Part shown: positions 56,794 through 64,000 of the stretch, in pieces
Position numbering within the stretch: the first letter of the stretch is position 1
Layout of the letters: each line of letters starts with the position of its first letter
From: UBA2421 sp964641895
GTDB lineage: Bacteria > Planctomycetota > Phycisphaerae > Tepidisphaerales > Tepidisphaeraceae
Reading direction: 5' to 3'
NCBI GenBank assembly: GCA_964641895.1
Contig: CAZXLA010000002.1
Span: 11,565-75,564, forward strand
Length of the DNA: 64,000 nucleotides
The notes under the pieces: model-generated
Database searches by the model: none
Seen by the model: the letters and a program-made list of their open reading frames with translations, nothing else
What the model was told of the DNA's origin: nothing
Program-made: the position numbers and the translations under genes

Positions 56794-59700
56794 TCAACGC
56801 CGACGCCGGCCGATAAAGCCAGCCAGTAATACGATCGCGACCCCCGATGGTTCGGGCACAAACGCCGACCGCAGCGCCGCCGACGACGGCCCGCTTTGGC
56901 CGAAGTTAGCGGCGAGGAGGGTAAAATCATCGAGCGCGACGCCACCCGCTCCATCAAAGTTCCCGCCGGCCCACCCGCTCGCCAAGCCAAAGTTGGCGGC
57001 CAACGCGGTGAAATCGTCTAGGTTGACCGTCGCATCAAGGTTGGCATCGCCCAGCCGCGTGCCGAGGATCACGCTGAGCATCACGCTTAGATCGCTCGCA
57101 TCAATCGCCCCGCCATCGGAATTCAGGTCATACTTCCACTGATACGGGCCGAAGTTGGCATAGAGCGCATCAATGTCGGCGGCATTGGCCGGCGCGGTGT
57201 AGTTGCCGGTGAAATCGCCGCGCCGTCTCACCGCCGCCACCGCTTCACCGAACGCCTGATTTGCCAACACCGAAGCATATCGCCCGGGCAGGGCGAACAG
57301 GTCAATGTTGTTGACGCGCCCGTCGCCGTTCATATCGCCGGCGGCGTTGAATTGCTGATCCTGCGTGTAGAGCGTCGTCTCGAACAGGTTAACATCTTGC
57401 GGCGCGTAACCGCCGTCGAAGTTGGTGTCGCCCAAACCAAGCCCGCGGCTGGTGCTGATGAATCGCCCGGGGAAACGTTGAACGGAATAGTTGCCCGTCG
57501 GTTCATACGTCACGCTGGTGACGACGTGGTTGCCGCTGCCGACGCTATCGAACCGCTTGCCGAATAAATCGGCATCAACGCGATCGGTTTTGTTGCCGCC
57601 GTTGACCATCGCGAGAATTTGCGCTTCGGTGAGCGCCGCGCCAAGGTCGAGGAAGACATGGACGCTGTTGGCGGTGCCGTCGACGCTCTTAATGCGGATA
57701 TCGCGCGATTGCGTGCCGGCCTGATACGGATACACGCCGGTCGAGTCTACCGCGCTGACTGGATCGAGCCGGTCGACATAAATCGTGCGTCGGAAATCCT
57801 GGAACACTTCGCTTTCGTTGGCACCCTGCTTGCGCCACGCGCGGGCGGTGAGGTGGTGATACCCTTCAGTTAAATTGGCCGCATTGACGATCTGCTCAAA
57901 ACTACCCGTTCCGCCGCTGACGAAGCCGGGGTTGTTGAGGGTGAGGAACGATTCAAAGCCGTAGTTGGTTGCGTTGGCCAATGCGCTAGATGGATTATCG
58001 AGCTGGCCGTTACCGTTCACATCAGCGCCTTCGTTGAGCTTGAGCAGTGCGCGATCGCCGTCGGCGAATGTGTCGCGGAAGCCGTCGGCTAATGTGACGG
58101 CGTTGGTGGCCAGGCGAATCTTGAAATTGTCGGTGGTGATGACGTCGACCGCGTTGATCAACGCCGTGCCGTTGTTATTCGCGTTGAGCACTTCAGCGCC
58201 AAACGAACCCACCACGGCCCCGCCGGTGGTGGTGACGGCCAGCGCGCCGCGCGGGCGCGGCAGGCCGTAGACGACGTACCCTTTGCTGCCGTTCTGTCCA
58301 TTGTTCCAGGGAATATCGATCGTCACCTGTCCGCTGCCATTCACCGTAACCACGCGATCAACCAGCCCGCTGGGGTCTTGCCAGTTTCCGGTAACTTCTT
58401 CGAGTCGCGTGCCGGGCGTGAACGATGTTTGCATCGTTCGCGTCGCCACGCCGGGGTTGTAGCCGACGTTCAACCCCACGACGGCCGAGCCTTGCCGCTC
58501 GAATGCGTAAACGGCCGACTTCAGCGACGGGTTATTCACGTTATCAATAAATCGCTCAACAAAATTTCCGCGGCCGTAGCTGTTGCGCACATCGACCAGG
58601 GTGGTGAGGATGTTTCCAAACTGTCCACCGAGTGCATCGCCGCGGCCTTGCTTGAGGAAGAAGCTGCCGTTGTTGCTGCGATCAAATTCATTGCTGCGGT
58701 AATACACATAGGCATTGCCCGGCCGCATGAGAATCCACGCGTGGGCGACGTTATCGAGCGCGATGGTGTTGCCCGCGCCCTGGCCCGGCGGGGTGACGCC
58801 TTCGTCATGGTTGTAAACAAAGCCGATGCCGTTATCGCCGTTGTTGGCGATGTTGGCATCAAGTGTGTTATTCACCGCGGCATTGATGCTGGCCGAGCGA
58901 ATCTGGAACCAATCGTTCTGCAGCCCGTTGCCGGTCATATTGCGCGCCATCGCGGCCCACATGCTGAAATCGAGCACGTCGCGGTTGGGGTTGACCGTAT
59001 CGCCGGCTTGCTGGTTTTTGCGGATGAAGCTCTTGAGAAAGTTCGCGTCGTAGTTGAAAACTTCCTGAAAGTTGAACGCGTTGCGCGTCGTGCCATCAAG
59101 ATTCTTGCGCGACAGCGTTCCGAACGCCGTGGCGCGATCGATTTCCTGCGGCACGTTGAGCGAATTGGGGTTATACGCGCTGTTGAAAACCCCAAGCGGC
59201 ACGTGCCGCGCCGCGTCGATGCGCAGGCCGTCGACGCCGACCACTTGCGTCATCCATTGCGCGTAGCGCTGCATGTAACCGAGCGTGGTTTCGGGCACGG
59301 CGTCGCCAGCGCTGGGGTTGGCGAGATTGAAATCGTGAACCGTATAGCTCACACCCCGATCGACCACCGTTCGCGACGGGCCGTTAAGATCAGGATAAAA
59401 CCGTCGGTTGTCATCCGTGGGCACGTTCGCCTGGCGGTTTTTGTTATCCGAACCGACGAGGCCGTTGGAAAGAATCGTGGTCGTCGGCACCGCCCAATTC
59501 GCCGGCGACTGCCGCACGTTCTGCCCGTTGCCCGGCACCGGGTTACGCACAGAGCTGCGGTTACTGGTGAGATCAATCGTCACAAGATTCTCGCCCAGCC
59601 GAAACCAGTATTCGTACACATCGCCGAAAGGAATCTGCCCGGTGTTGCCGCCGTACAGCGCCGCGTAAGTATCGCGATGGAAAGGCGAGGTGACGGAATT

Positions 59701-60192
59701 GTTCGGGTCGCTCAACTCAAAGCTCGGATAGTCGGATCGATCCTGCAGATAAGGCACGCCCTGGCTGGTGAGGGACGACGGATAGGTGTACCCGTTGATA
59801 TTTTGATCAAGCGATCCGACGTGATGATGCACGTAATCGACGTAAATATTCGCGCCGGTTTTCTGCACCGATTTGATCATGGCGCGATACGCGCCTTCGG
59901 TGCCATACAGCGTGGGGTCGCGCGGGCGGCCGAGGTCGAAGCGATCGTACGGGTCGTAGCCAATTCCGCCGCCCTGGGGAATGTAAATGGCGCGGCCGGG
60001 TGGGGGCGTCCACACCGCGCCGTAGCCGGCGGCGTGAAGGTCGGCGGTTCGGCGCTCGATGTTCTGCCAGCTTGATTCAAACCACTGCAGTGTCACCGGC
60101 GGCGACGACTGTTGCGCGAACGCGTAGCTTGAAAGCGCCCAACCAATCACGGCGGCAAGGTACAGAACATCCTTAGATTTGCTCGCAAACAT
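56794..60192 (-). CDS. Secreted GH13 alpha-amylase, paralogue B, with dockerin-like repeats and PEP-CTERM
   Basis: 1,132 residues from the ATG at 60192, which has GAGGAG 8 bases upstream; the open frame to 60414 reads through a repeat. Signal peptide ends near AFAQ (residue 27). The GH13 set is Asp326 in DGLRIDAARH, Glu377 in FNFQEVFN and Asp463 in YNHDEG. The first conserved region reads VDYVHHHVG instead of the usual D-x-x-x-NH, and about 60 residues are inserted before the barrel middle. Repeats GDTNFDGGYAPQDV, GDMNGDGRVNNIDL, GDANLDATVNLDDFTALA and the tail VPEPSGVAIVLLAGFIGRRRR close it. It is the most divergent of the three. Confidence 0.87.
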   Translation of the reverse strand: MFASKSKDVLYLAAVIGWALSSYAFAQQSSPPVTLQWFESSWQNIERRTADLHAAGYGAVWTPPPGRAIYIPQGGGIGYDPYDRFDLGRPRDPTLYGTEGAYRAMIKSVQKTGANIYVDYVHHHVGSLDQNINGYTYPSSLTSQGVPYLQDRSDYPSFELSDPNNSVTSPFHRDTYAALYGGNTGQIPFGDVYEYWFRLGENLVTIDLTSNRSSVRNPVPGNGQNVRQSPANWAVPTTTILSNGLVGSDNKNRQANVPTDDNRRFYPDLNGPSRTVVDRGVSYTVHDFNLANPSAGDAVPETTLGYMQRYAQWMTQVVGVDGLRIDAARHVPLGVFNSAYNPNSLNVPQEIDRATAFGTLSRKNLDGTTRNAFNFQEVFNYDANFLKSFIRKNQQAGDTVNPNRDVLDFSMWAAMARNMTGNGLQNDWFQIRSASINAAVNNTLDANIANNGDNGIGFVYNHDEGVTPPGQGAGNTIALDNVAHAWILMRPGNAYVYYRSNEFDRSNNGSFFLKQGRGDALGGQFGNILTTLVDVRNSYGRGNFVERFIDNVNNPSLKSAVYAFERQGSAVVGLNVGYNPGVATRTMQTSFTPGTRLEEVTGNWQDPSGLVDRVVTVNGSGQVTIDIPWNNGQNGSKGYVVYGLPRPRGALAVTTTGGAVVGSFGAEVLNANNNGTALINAVDVITTDNFKIRLATNAVTLADGFRDTFADGDRALLKLNEGADVNGNGQLDNPSSALANATNYGFESFLTLNNPGFVSGGTGSFEQIVNAANLTEGYHHLTARAWRKQGANESEVFQDFRRTIYVDRLDPVSAVDSTGVYPYQAGTQSRDIRIKSVDGTANSVHVFLDLGAALTEAQILAMVNGGNKTDRVDADLFGKRFDSVGSGNHVVTSVTYEPTGNYSVQRFPGRFISTSRGLGLGDTNFDGGYAPQDVNLFETTLYTQDQQFNAAGDMNGDGRVNNIDLFALPGRYASVLANQAFGEAVAAVRRRGDFTGNYTAPANAADIDALYANFGPYQWKYDLNSDGGAIDASDLSVMLSVILGTRLGDANLDATVNLDDFTALAANFGLASGWAGGNFDGAGGVALDDFTLLAANFGQSGPSSAALRSAFVPEPSGVAIVLLAGFIGRRRR

Positions 60193-60241
60193 CAATCCGC
60201 TCCTCATTCCTGTTTCCGCTGCACACTCATCAACAAATTCA

Positions 60242-60270
60242 GTGGGGCAGACAGAAATGTCTGCCCCACC
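60242..60270. repeat. Hairpin GTGGGGCAGACA...TGTCTGCCCCAC between amylases A and B
   Basis: A perfect 12-bp stem with a 5-base loop, in the 85-base gap. Same GACAGACA family as 18641-18740. It may limit read-through between the two genes. Confidence 0.75.
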
Positions 60271-60277
60271 GTCCAAA

Positions 60278-63200
60278 TTAGTTCCTCCGCCGTGACAGCA
60301 ATCCGCCGACGCCGATTGCCAGCAGCGCCATCGCGCCCGGCTCCGGCACCGCCGCGCCGCGCGCGACGAACGAACCATTCGGCAGCGGCACGTCGCCGGC
60401 GCTGACAAACCCAAAATTGGCCGCGAGAATCGTAAAGTCGTCCAGGCTCACGGCGACATCACCATTGAAATCGCCCTGCGCCCACCCGCCGGCAGCGCCG
60501 AAATGCGCCGCCAGCGCGGTGAAGTCGTCCAGATTCACGCTTCGATCGAGCGTGGCATCGCCGTACTCGGTTCGGAAGATCGTGCGGACGAGCGTATCGA
60601 TGTCGCCGCTGTTCACCTGCGCATCGATATTCAAGTCGAACCGCCAAATGTCGCCTGCGGCGCCCATTTTCGTAAACAGAAAATCAATATCGCCGGCGTT
60701 GGTGCCGTTGAGCAGATTCATATCCCCACGGCGGAGGATCATGGAGCGGGCTTCATCATTCACCGCTTGCGATGCGTTTTGTGATTGATAGAGACCGGGC
60801 AGCGCAAAGAGATCGAGGTTGTCGACGCGGCCGTCGGCGTTCAAATCGCCGGCGGGGTTGAATTGGGCATTCTGGCTATACAGCACCTGCTCGAATGCAT
60901 TGGCAACATTGGCCACATCGGCGGTGGTGAAGGTGCCGTCGCCGTTGATATCGCCCAAGCCGCGCCCGCGACCGTTGGCGACGAACACGCCGGGCACGCG
61001 TTGAATGCTGTAGTTGCCGGTGATTTCGTAGGTGACGATGGTGGCGATGTTGTTCCCGCTCTGCACGCCGAAAAAGCCATACTTGAACAGGTCGCGGTCG
61101 TAATCGCCGGCGCGGTTGCCGGTGCCGATGAACGAGAGAATTGACTCATCGCTGGTGGCGGCCGGCAGGTTGAGGAACACGTGTACCTTGTCGGCGGTCT
61201 TATCGTCGCTGCGAATGATCAGGTCGCGGTTGGCGGTGTTGACGGCATCGAACGGCTCGAAGTTGGCAACACTGCTGACAGGGTCCAGCCGATCGACATA
61301 AATGCTCTTCCGAAAATCGCTGTAAACCGCCGGCCCGCCGTCGCTGCGCTGGCGGTAGGCGCGCACGGTGATGAAATTCTGACCTTCCGGAAGACTCGTT
61401 GCATTGATCGATTGAACGTATTGCCCTTTGCCGTCGGTGTTGTTGTAGCCGGGGCTGTTGAGCGTGGTGAAATTCTCAAAGCCGTAACTGGTTGAATTGG
61501 TGTCGACAAAATCGACCGTGCCGGTGCCGTTGAGGTCAATCCCGCCGTTGATGCGAAGCAGCGCCCGATCGCCGTCGGCCGGGCGATCGCGCTGGATGCC
61601 GAGCAGAGTCACCGCGTTGGTTTGCAAGGTGACATTGAACGAATCGGCGGTGATCACGTCCAGGCTGCTCAGCCGCGCCGTGCCATTCGTGGCGGCGGTC
61701 GGCGTTTCTCCGGCGATCGTTTGCGAAACATTACTCAGCGAAAGCGTGCCCTGCGGCGTGGCCAGGCCGTAAATGAAATATCCCCGGTTGTGCGTGGCGC
61801 CGCCTGCGCCGGGTGCCTTGTTGCGCGGGACGCGCAGGTTCACGAATCCGTTGGCGCCGACAACCACCAACTCTGGAAAATCATTGAATGGATCGACGAT
61901 GACATTCGACGCATTGCCCGTCAGTTCGATCAGCGGCGTGCCGGAGGCGAAACCGGTTTGAATCGTGCGGCTGTCGTACCCGCCGTCGCCGCGGTTGCTT
62001 AAGACGACCAGCGCCGACTTCTCGCGCTCGAAGACGAGCATTTCTTTTTTGTCGGCGGTCGGCGTGCGATCGAGGTAGTTGCCCCTGCCGTGCGTGTTGC
62101 GCAGGTTGACCAGATTGGTGATGACATTGCCATGCAGCCCGCCCAGCGCGTCGCCGCGGCCGTCGGTGGGAAAGTTGCGATCGTTGCCGAACTCTTTGGC
62201 GTTAAAGTAAACCAGCGCATTGCCCGGCCGCATGAGCGTGTAGGCATAGGCGACGTTCCCCAGTGCCGGCGCCGCCTGCCCGCCGTCGTGGCTTTGCACG
62301 AATGACACGCCCTGGCTGCCGTTATTGGCTAAGCCGTCGTCCTGCACGTCCTGGCTGGCGTTGATGATATTGCGCCAATCGTTCTGCAGGCCGTTGGGGG
62401 TGAGGTTGTCGCGCATCGCGAAATAGAGCGGGAAGTCGAGCACGTCGCGATTCCCGCCGATCACCCCGGGCGTGGCGTTGTTGATGTTCTTCTTAATAAA
62501 CGTCTGCTGAAAGGCTCGATTGCCGTCGAACACTTCGCTGAAACTGAAAACATGGCTGGTGCTTCCATCCAGCAGCTTGCGCGGGTTGGTGCGGTAGACG
62601 GCGCGATCAAGATAATTCATCACCCACGTGGGCATGTGCTTGGCCGCATCGACGCGAAAGCCGTCGATGCCTACATCCTGTACCAGCCACTGCGTGTTGC
62701 GAATGAGATAGCCCAACGCGTTTTCGGTGACCGGGTCGCCGGTCGTTGCGGTGTCGGGCGTGTAATCCCACACGGGGATATTGGCTTCGCCGGTCGCCGG
62801 ATCGAACACCATGCGATCGGGCGCGCGATCGCGGTTTTGATAAAACTTGCGGTTGCTTTCGGTGGGCACATTGGCCAGCCGGCCGAAGGCGGAGATCGTG
62901 CCGACGGGCAGGTTACGCACGTCCGCCGGATCAACCGGGCTGCGAATGTACTGATAGTTTTTGTTCTGAGCGATATCAATCAACCCGGCGAGGCGGCTGT
63001 TTAAATCGCCGCCTTCAAACGCGCCGTGGAAATCGCCGTCCACATCATCGGCCCGCGTGTAAACAAACCCCGGATAACCACCGGAAGCGGCGAAGGCGTT
63101 GCGCGAGGCGGCGTCGGTGCCGGTGCCGGAGTAGCCGTTGTGGTTCCAGATAAGATCCATCGTCACGCCGGTACCGGCGCGATGCAGCACCGCGATGGCC

Positions 63201-63565
63201 TGACGCGCGCCGGTGTCGGTGCCGTAAAGCGTTTTGCTGGCCGCCGTGCCGAGGTCGAAGCGGTCATATTGATCGTACCCCACCGACCCGCTGCCCTGAT
63301 CGGCCCGACCCATCGGCGGCAGCCACAGGTTGCCATACCCGGCGGCGAAAATATCGGGGGTGCGCTTTTCAAGGGTTTTGTAGCTGGATTCAAATAGCTG
63401 AAGGTAAGCGGGAGCCGAACGGTCCTCGGCCAACGCGGCCTCAGCGGTAAAAAGTGAAACCCCAGCGGCGAGAACGAGCCTGGATAGAGCGGACTTTCTC
63501 GGAACGTTCCGATCACGAGCTTTTGGCGCGCGACTGCTGCAGGTATGCAATGGCCGAACCGTCAT
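60278..63565 (-). CDS. Secreted GH13 alpha-amylase, paralogue A, with dockerin-like repeats and PEP-CTERM
   Basis: 1,095 residues from the ATG at 63565, preceded by GCGGAG. Long basic N-region then a signal helix (LSRLVLAAGVSLFTAEAALA, cut near 47). GH13 barrel, about 50-520: YDRFDLG, DLIWNHNG, nucleophile Asp306 in DGFRVDAAKH, acid Glu344 in FSFSEVFDG, Asp427 in QSHDGG. Dockerin-like calcium repeats from about 871 (GDINGDGTFTTADV, GDLNADGRVDNLDL, GDATLDRSVNLDDFTALA, GDFNGDVAVSLDDFTILA) and the sorting tail VPEPGAMALLAIGVGGLLSRRRN (1073-1095). First gene of the amylase run; a LacI-operator-like palindrome lies 24-41 bases before the ATG. Confidence 0.9.
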   Translation of the reverse strand: MTVRPLHTCSSRAPKARDRNVPRKSALSRLVLAAGVSLFTAEAALAEDRSAPAYLQLFESSYKTLEKRTPDIFAAGYGNLWLPPMGRADQGSGSVGYDQYDRFDLGTAASKTLYGTDTGARQAIAVLHRAGTGVTMDLIWNHNGYSGTGTDAASRNAFAASGGYPGFVYTRADDVDGDFHGAFEGGDLNSRLAGLIDIAQNKNYQYIRSPVDPADVRNLPVGTISAFGRLANVPTESNRKFYQNRDRAPDRMVFDPATGEANIPVWDYTPDTATTGDPVTENALGYLIRNTQWLVQDVGIDGFRVDAAKHMPTWVMNYLDRAVYRTNPRKLLDGSTSHVFSFSEVFDGNRAFQQTFIKKNINNATPGVIGGNRDVLDFPLYFAMRDNLTPNGLQNDWRNIINASQDVQDDGLANNGSQGVSFVQSHDGGQAAPALGNVAYAYTLMRPGNALVYFNAKEFGNDRNFPTDGRGDALGGLHGNVITNLVNLRNTHGRGNYLDRTPTADKKEMLVFEREKSALVVLSNRGDGGYDSRTIQTGFASGTPLIELTGNASNVIVDPFNDFPELVVVGANGFVNLRVPRNKAPGAGGATHNRGYFIYGLATPQGTLSLSNVSQTIAGETPTAATNGTARLSSLDVITADSFNVTLQTNAVTLLGIQRDRPADGDRALLRINGGIDLNGTGTVDFVDTNSTSYGFENFTTLNSPGYNNTDGKGQYVQSINATSLPEGQNFITVRAYRQRSDGGPAVYSDFRKSIYVDRLDPVSSVANFEPFDAVNTANRDLIIRSDDKTADKVHVFLNLPAATSDESILSFIGTGNRAGDYDRDLFKYGFFGVQSGNNIATIVTYEITGNYSIQRVPGVFVANGRGRGLGDINGDGTFTTADVANVANAFEQVLYSQNAQFNPAGDLNADGRVDNLDLFALPGLYQSQNASQAVNDEARSMILRRGDMNLLNGTNAGDIDFLFTKMGAAGDIWRFDLNIDAQVNSGDIDTLVRTIFRTEYGDATLDRSVNLDDFTALAAHFGAAGGWAQGDFNGDVAVSLDDFTILAANFGFVSAGDVPLPNGSFVARGAAVPEPGAMALLAIGVGGLLSRRRN

Positions 63566-63588
63566 ACTCAACTCCGCAATCAGGTGGG

Positions 63589-63606
63589 AGGTTAACCGAT
63601 TAACCT
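63589..63606. promoter_or_regulatory. LacI-operator-like palindrome AGGTTAACCGATTAACCT
   Basis: Seven-base arms AGGTTAA/TTAACCT around CCGA, 24 bases upstream of the amylase A start codon, where a repressor would block transcription. It matches the site at 53421-53432 (TTAACCGGTTAA) at 11 of 12 core positions. Confidence 0.5.
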
Positions 63607-63707
63607 GAGTGAGTTAGTTTATCATGTGTCCAGTGGATCGCAATAGAAAAATGGAGAGTTTCGAGGCGACGCTTCAAACGAAAACAGTTATTGACGACCG
63701 CCGAAGG

Positions 63708-64000
63708 CTATCGGCGGCGGCGGAAAAACACCGTGCCCAAGCCAATGATGGAAATTGACGCCGGCTCAGGAACCACGACGCCGATGGCGTCTAACGAGGC
63801 ACCAGACAGGTCAGTAAAATCCCATCCGTAGTAGACAATTCCAGCACTTCCGGCAGGTGCGGAGGCATATTGAAGAACTAAATCGAAGGTTTGTGAGGAA
63901 CCGCCGCCGGGCAATTGCGACACGTGCCCAGCGTTAATCGTCGTGCTAGTCGTATATCCAATCGAAATTGCACGGTCGGTGTTTTCGAGAAGTGTCTTTA
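63708..64000 (-). CDS. PEP-CTERM sorting-domain protein, 5' end outside the window
   Basis: The frame is open from the window edge to the stop at 63708-63710, leaving 97 residues. The segment FDLVLQYASAPAGSAGIVYYGWDFTDLSGASLDAIG is beta-rich, followed by the tail VVPEPASISIIGLGTVFFRRRR (PEP motif, hydrophobic helix, Arg cluster). That tail is recognised by the exosortase system. The function of the missing N-terminal part is unknown. Confidence 0.75.
   Translation of the reverse strand, partial: KTLLENTDRAISIGYTTSTTINAGHVSQLPGGGSSQTFDLVLQYASAPAGSAGIVYYGWDFTDLSGASLDAIGVVVPEPASISIIGLGTVFFRRRR

Noticed and set aside
147..60270. CRISPR array
   Set aside because: The repeats are dispersed singly or as face-to-face pairs; nowhere are there regularly spaced direct repeats with spacers, and no cas gene is present.
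60193..60414. N-terminal extension of amylase B
   Set aside because: It overlaps the end of amylase A and a repeat. The ATG at 60192 has GAGGAG and begins a signal peptide.

Overview
The window looks like a chromosomal piece of a Planctomycetota bacterium, most likely Phycisphaerae-like (inference). The reasons are GC-rich DNA, proteins ending in PEP-CTERM sorting tails, dockerin-like GD-N-DG repeats, H-X9-DG prepilin-like proteins, and an unusually dense set of interspersed palindromic repeats, several of which sit in frame inside genes. It is a draft assembly: two runs of exactly 100 N (13755-13854, 37942-38041) are scaffold joins, and both look closable from their flanks.

Layout. 1-132 is the tail of a sugar ABC permease. 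306-1298 is a DapB-like dehydrogenase, followed by a decayed YoeB toxin. 1917-9598 (minus) is a tight four-gene operon: CHASE2 adenylate cyclase, SH3 protein, GT39-like membrane protein and a large AsmA-like protein. 9711-12448 (plus) holds an M48 lipoprotein protease, thiL and tsaE. carB (minus) follows, broken by an assembly gap and carrying two in-frame repeats. 16500-19261 has an oxidoreductase, a TIM-barrel isomerase and a GNAT. ruvC-ruvA-ruvB (minus) is next, then an HldE-like enzyme with reversed domain order and two GT2 glycosyltransferases. 25655-34001 contains DUF3467, a GlcD-type oxidase, an S10 peptidase, rplM-rpsI, a zinc-ribbon membrane protein, a PurM-like protein and a STAS protein. 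34118-47244 is mostly housekeeping: coaD, a prepilin-like protein, an ACT protein, an HprK-like protein without a P-loop, an isomerase, a PGRP amidase, recR, ispE, a SpoVG with an inserted zinc ribbon, and ilvB.

48421-63565 (minus) is a starch/glycogen utilisation block: three tandem paralogous secreted GH13 amylases of about 1,070-1,130 residues, a prepilin-like protein, 4-alpha-glucanotransferase (malQ) and alpha-glucan phosphorylase (glgP). The amylases would cut polymer outside the cytoplasm, and malQ plus glgP would turn maltodextrins into glucose and glucose-1-phosphate. LacI-operator-like palindromes (core AACCGGTT/AACCGATT) lie upstream of the first amylase and of the prepilin gene, suggesting a shared regulon. 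The window ends in another PEP-CTERM protein.

The most notable signals are a crossing stem arrangement in the rpsI leader, in-frame repeat insertions (including the same KPEASAPDSS peptide in two unrelated enzymes), the SpoVG/zinc-ribbon insertion and the amylase triplet with its candidate operators.
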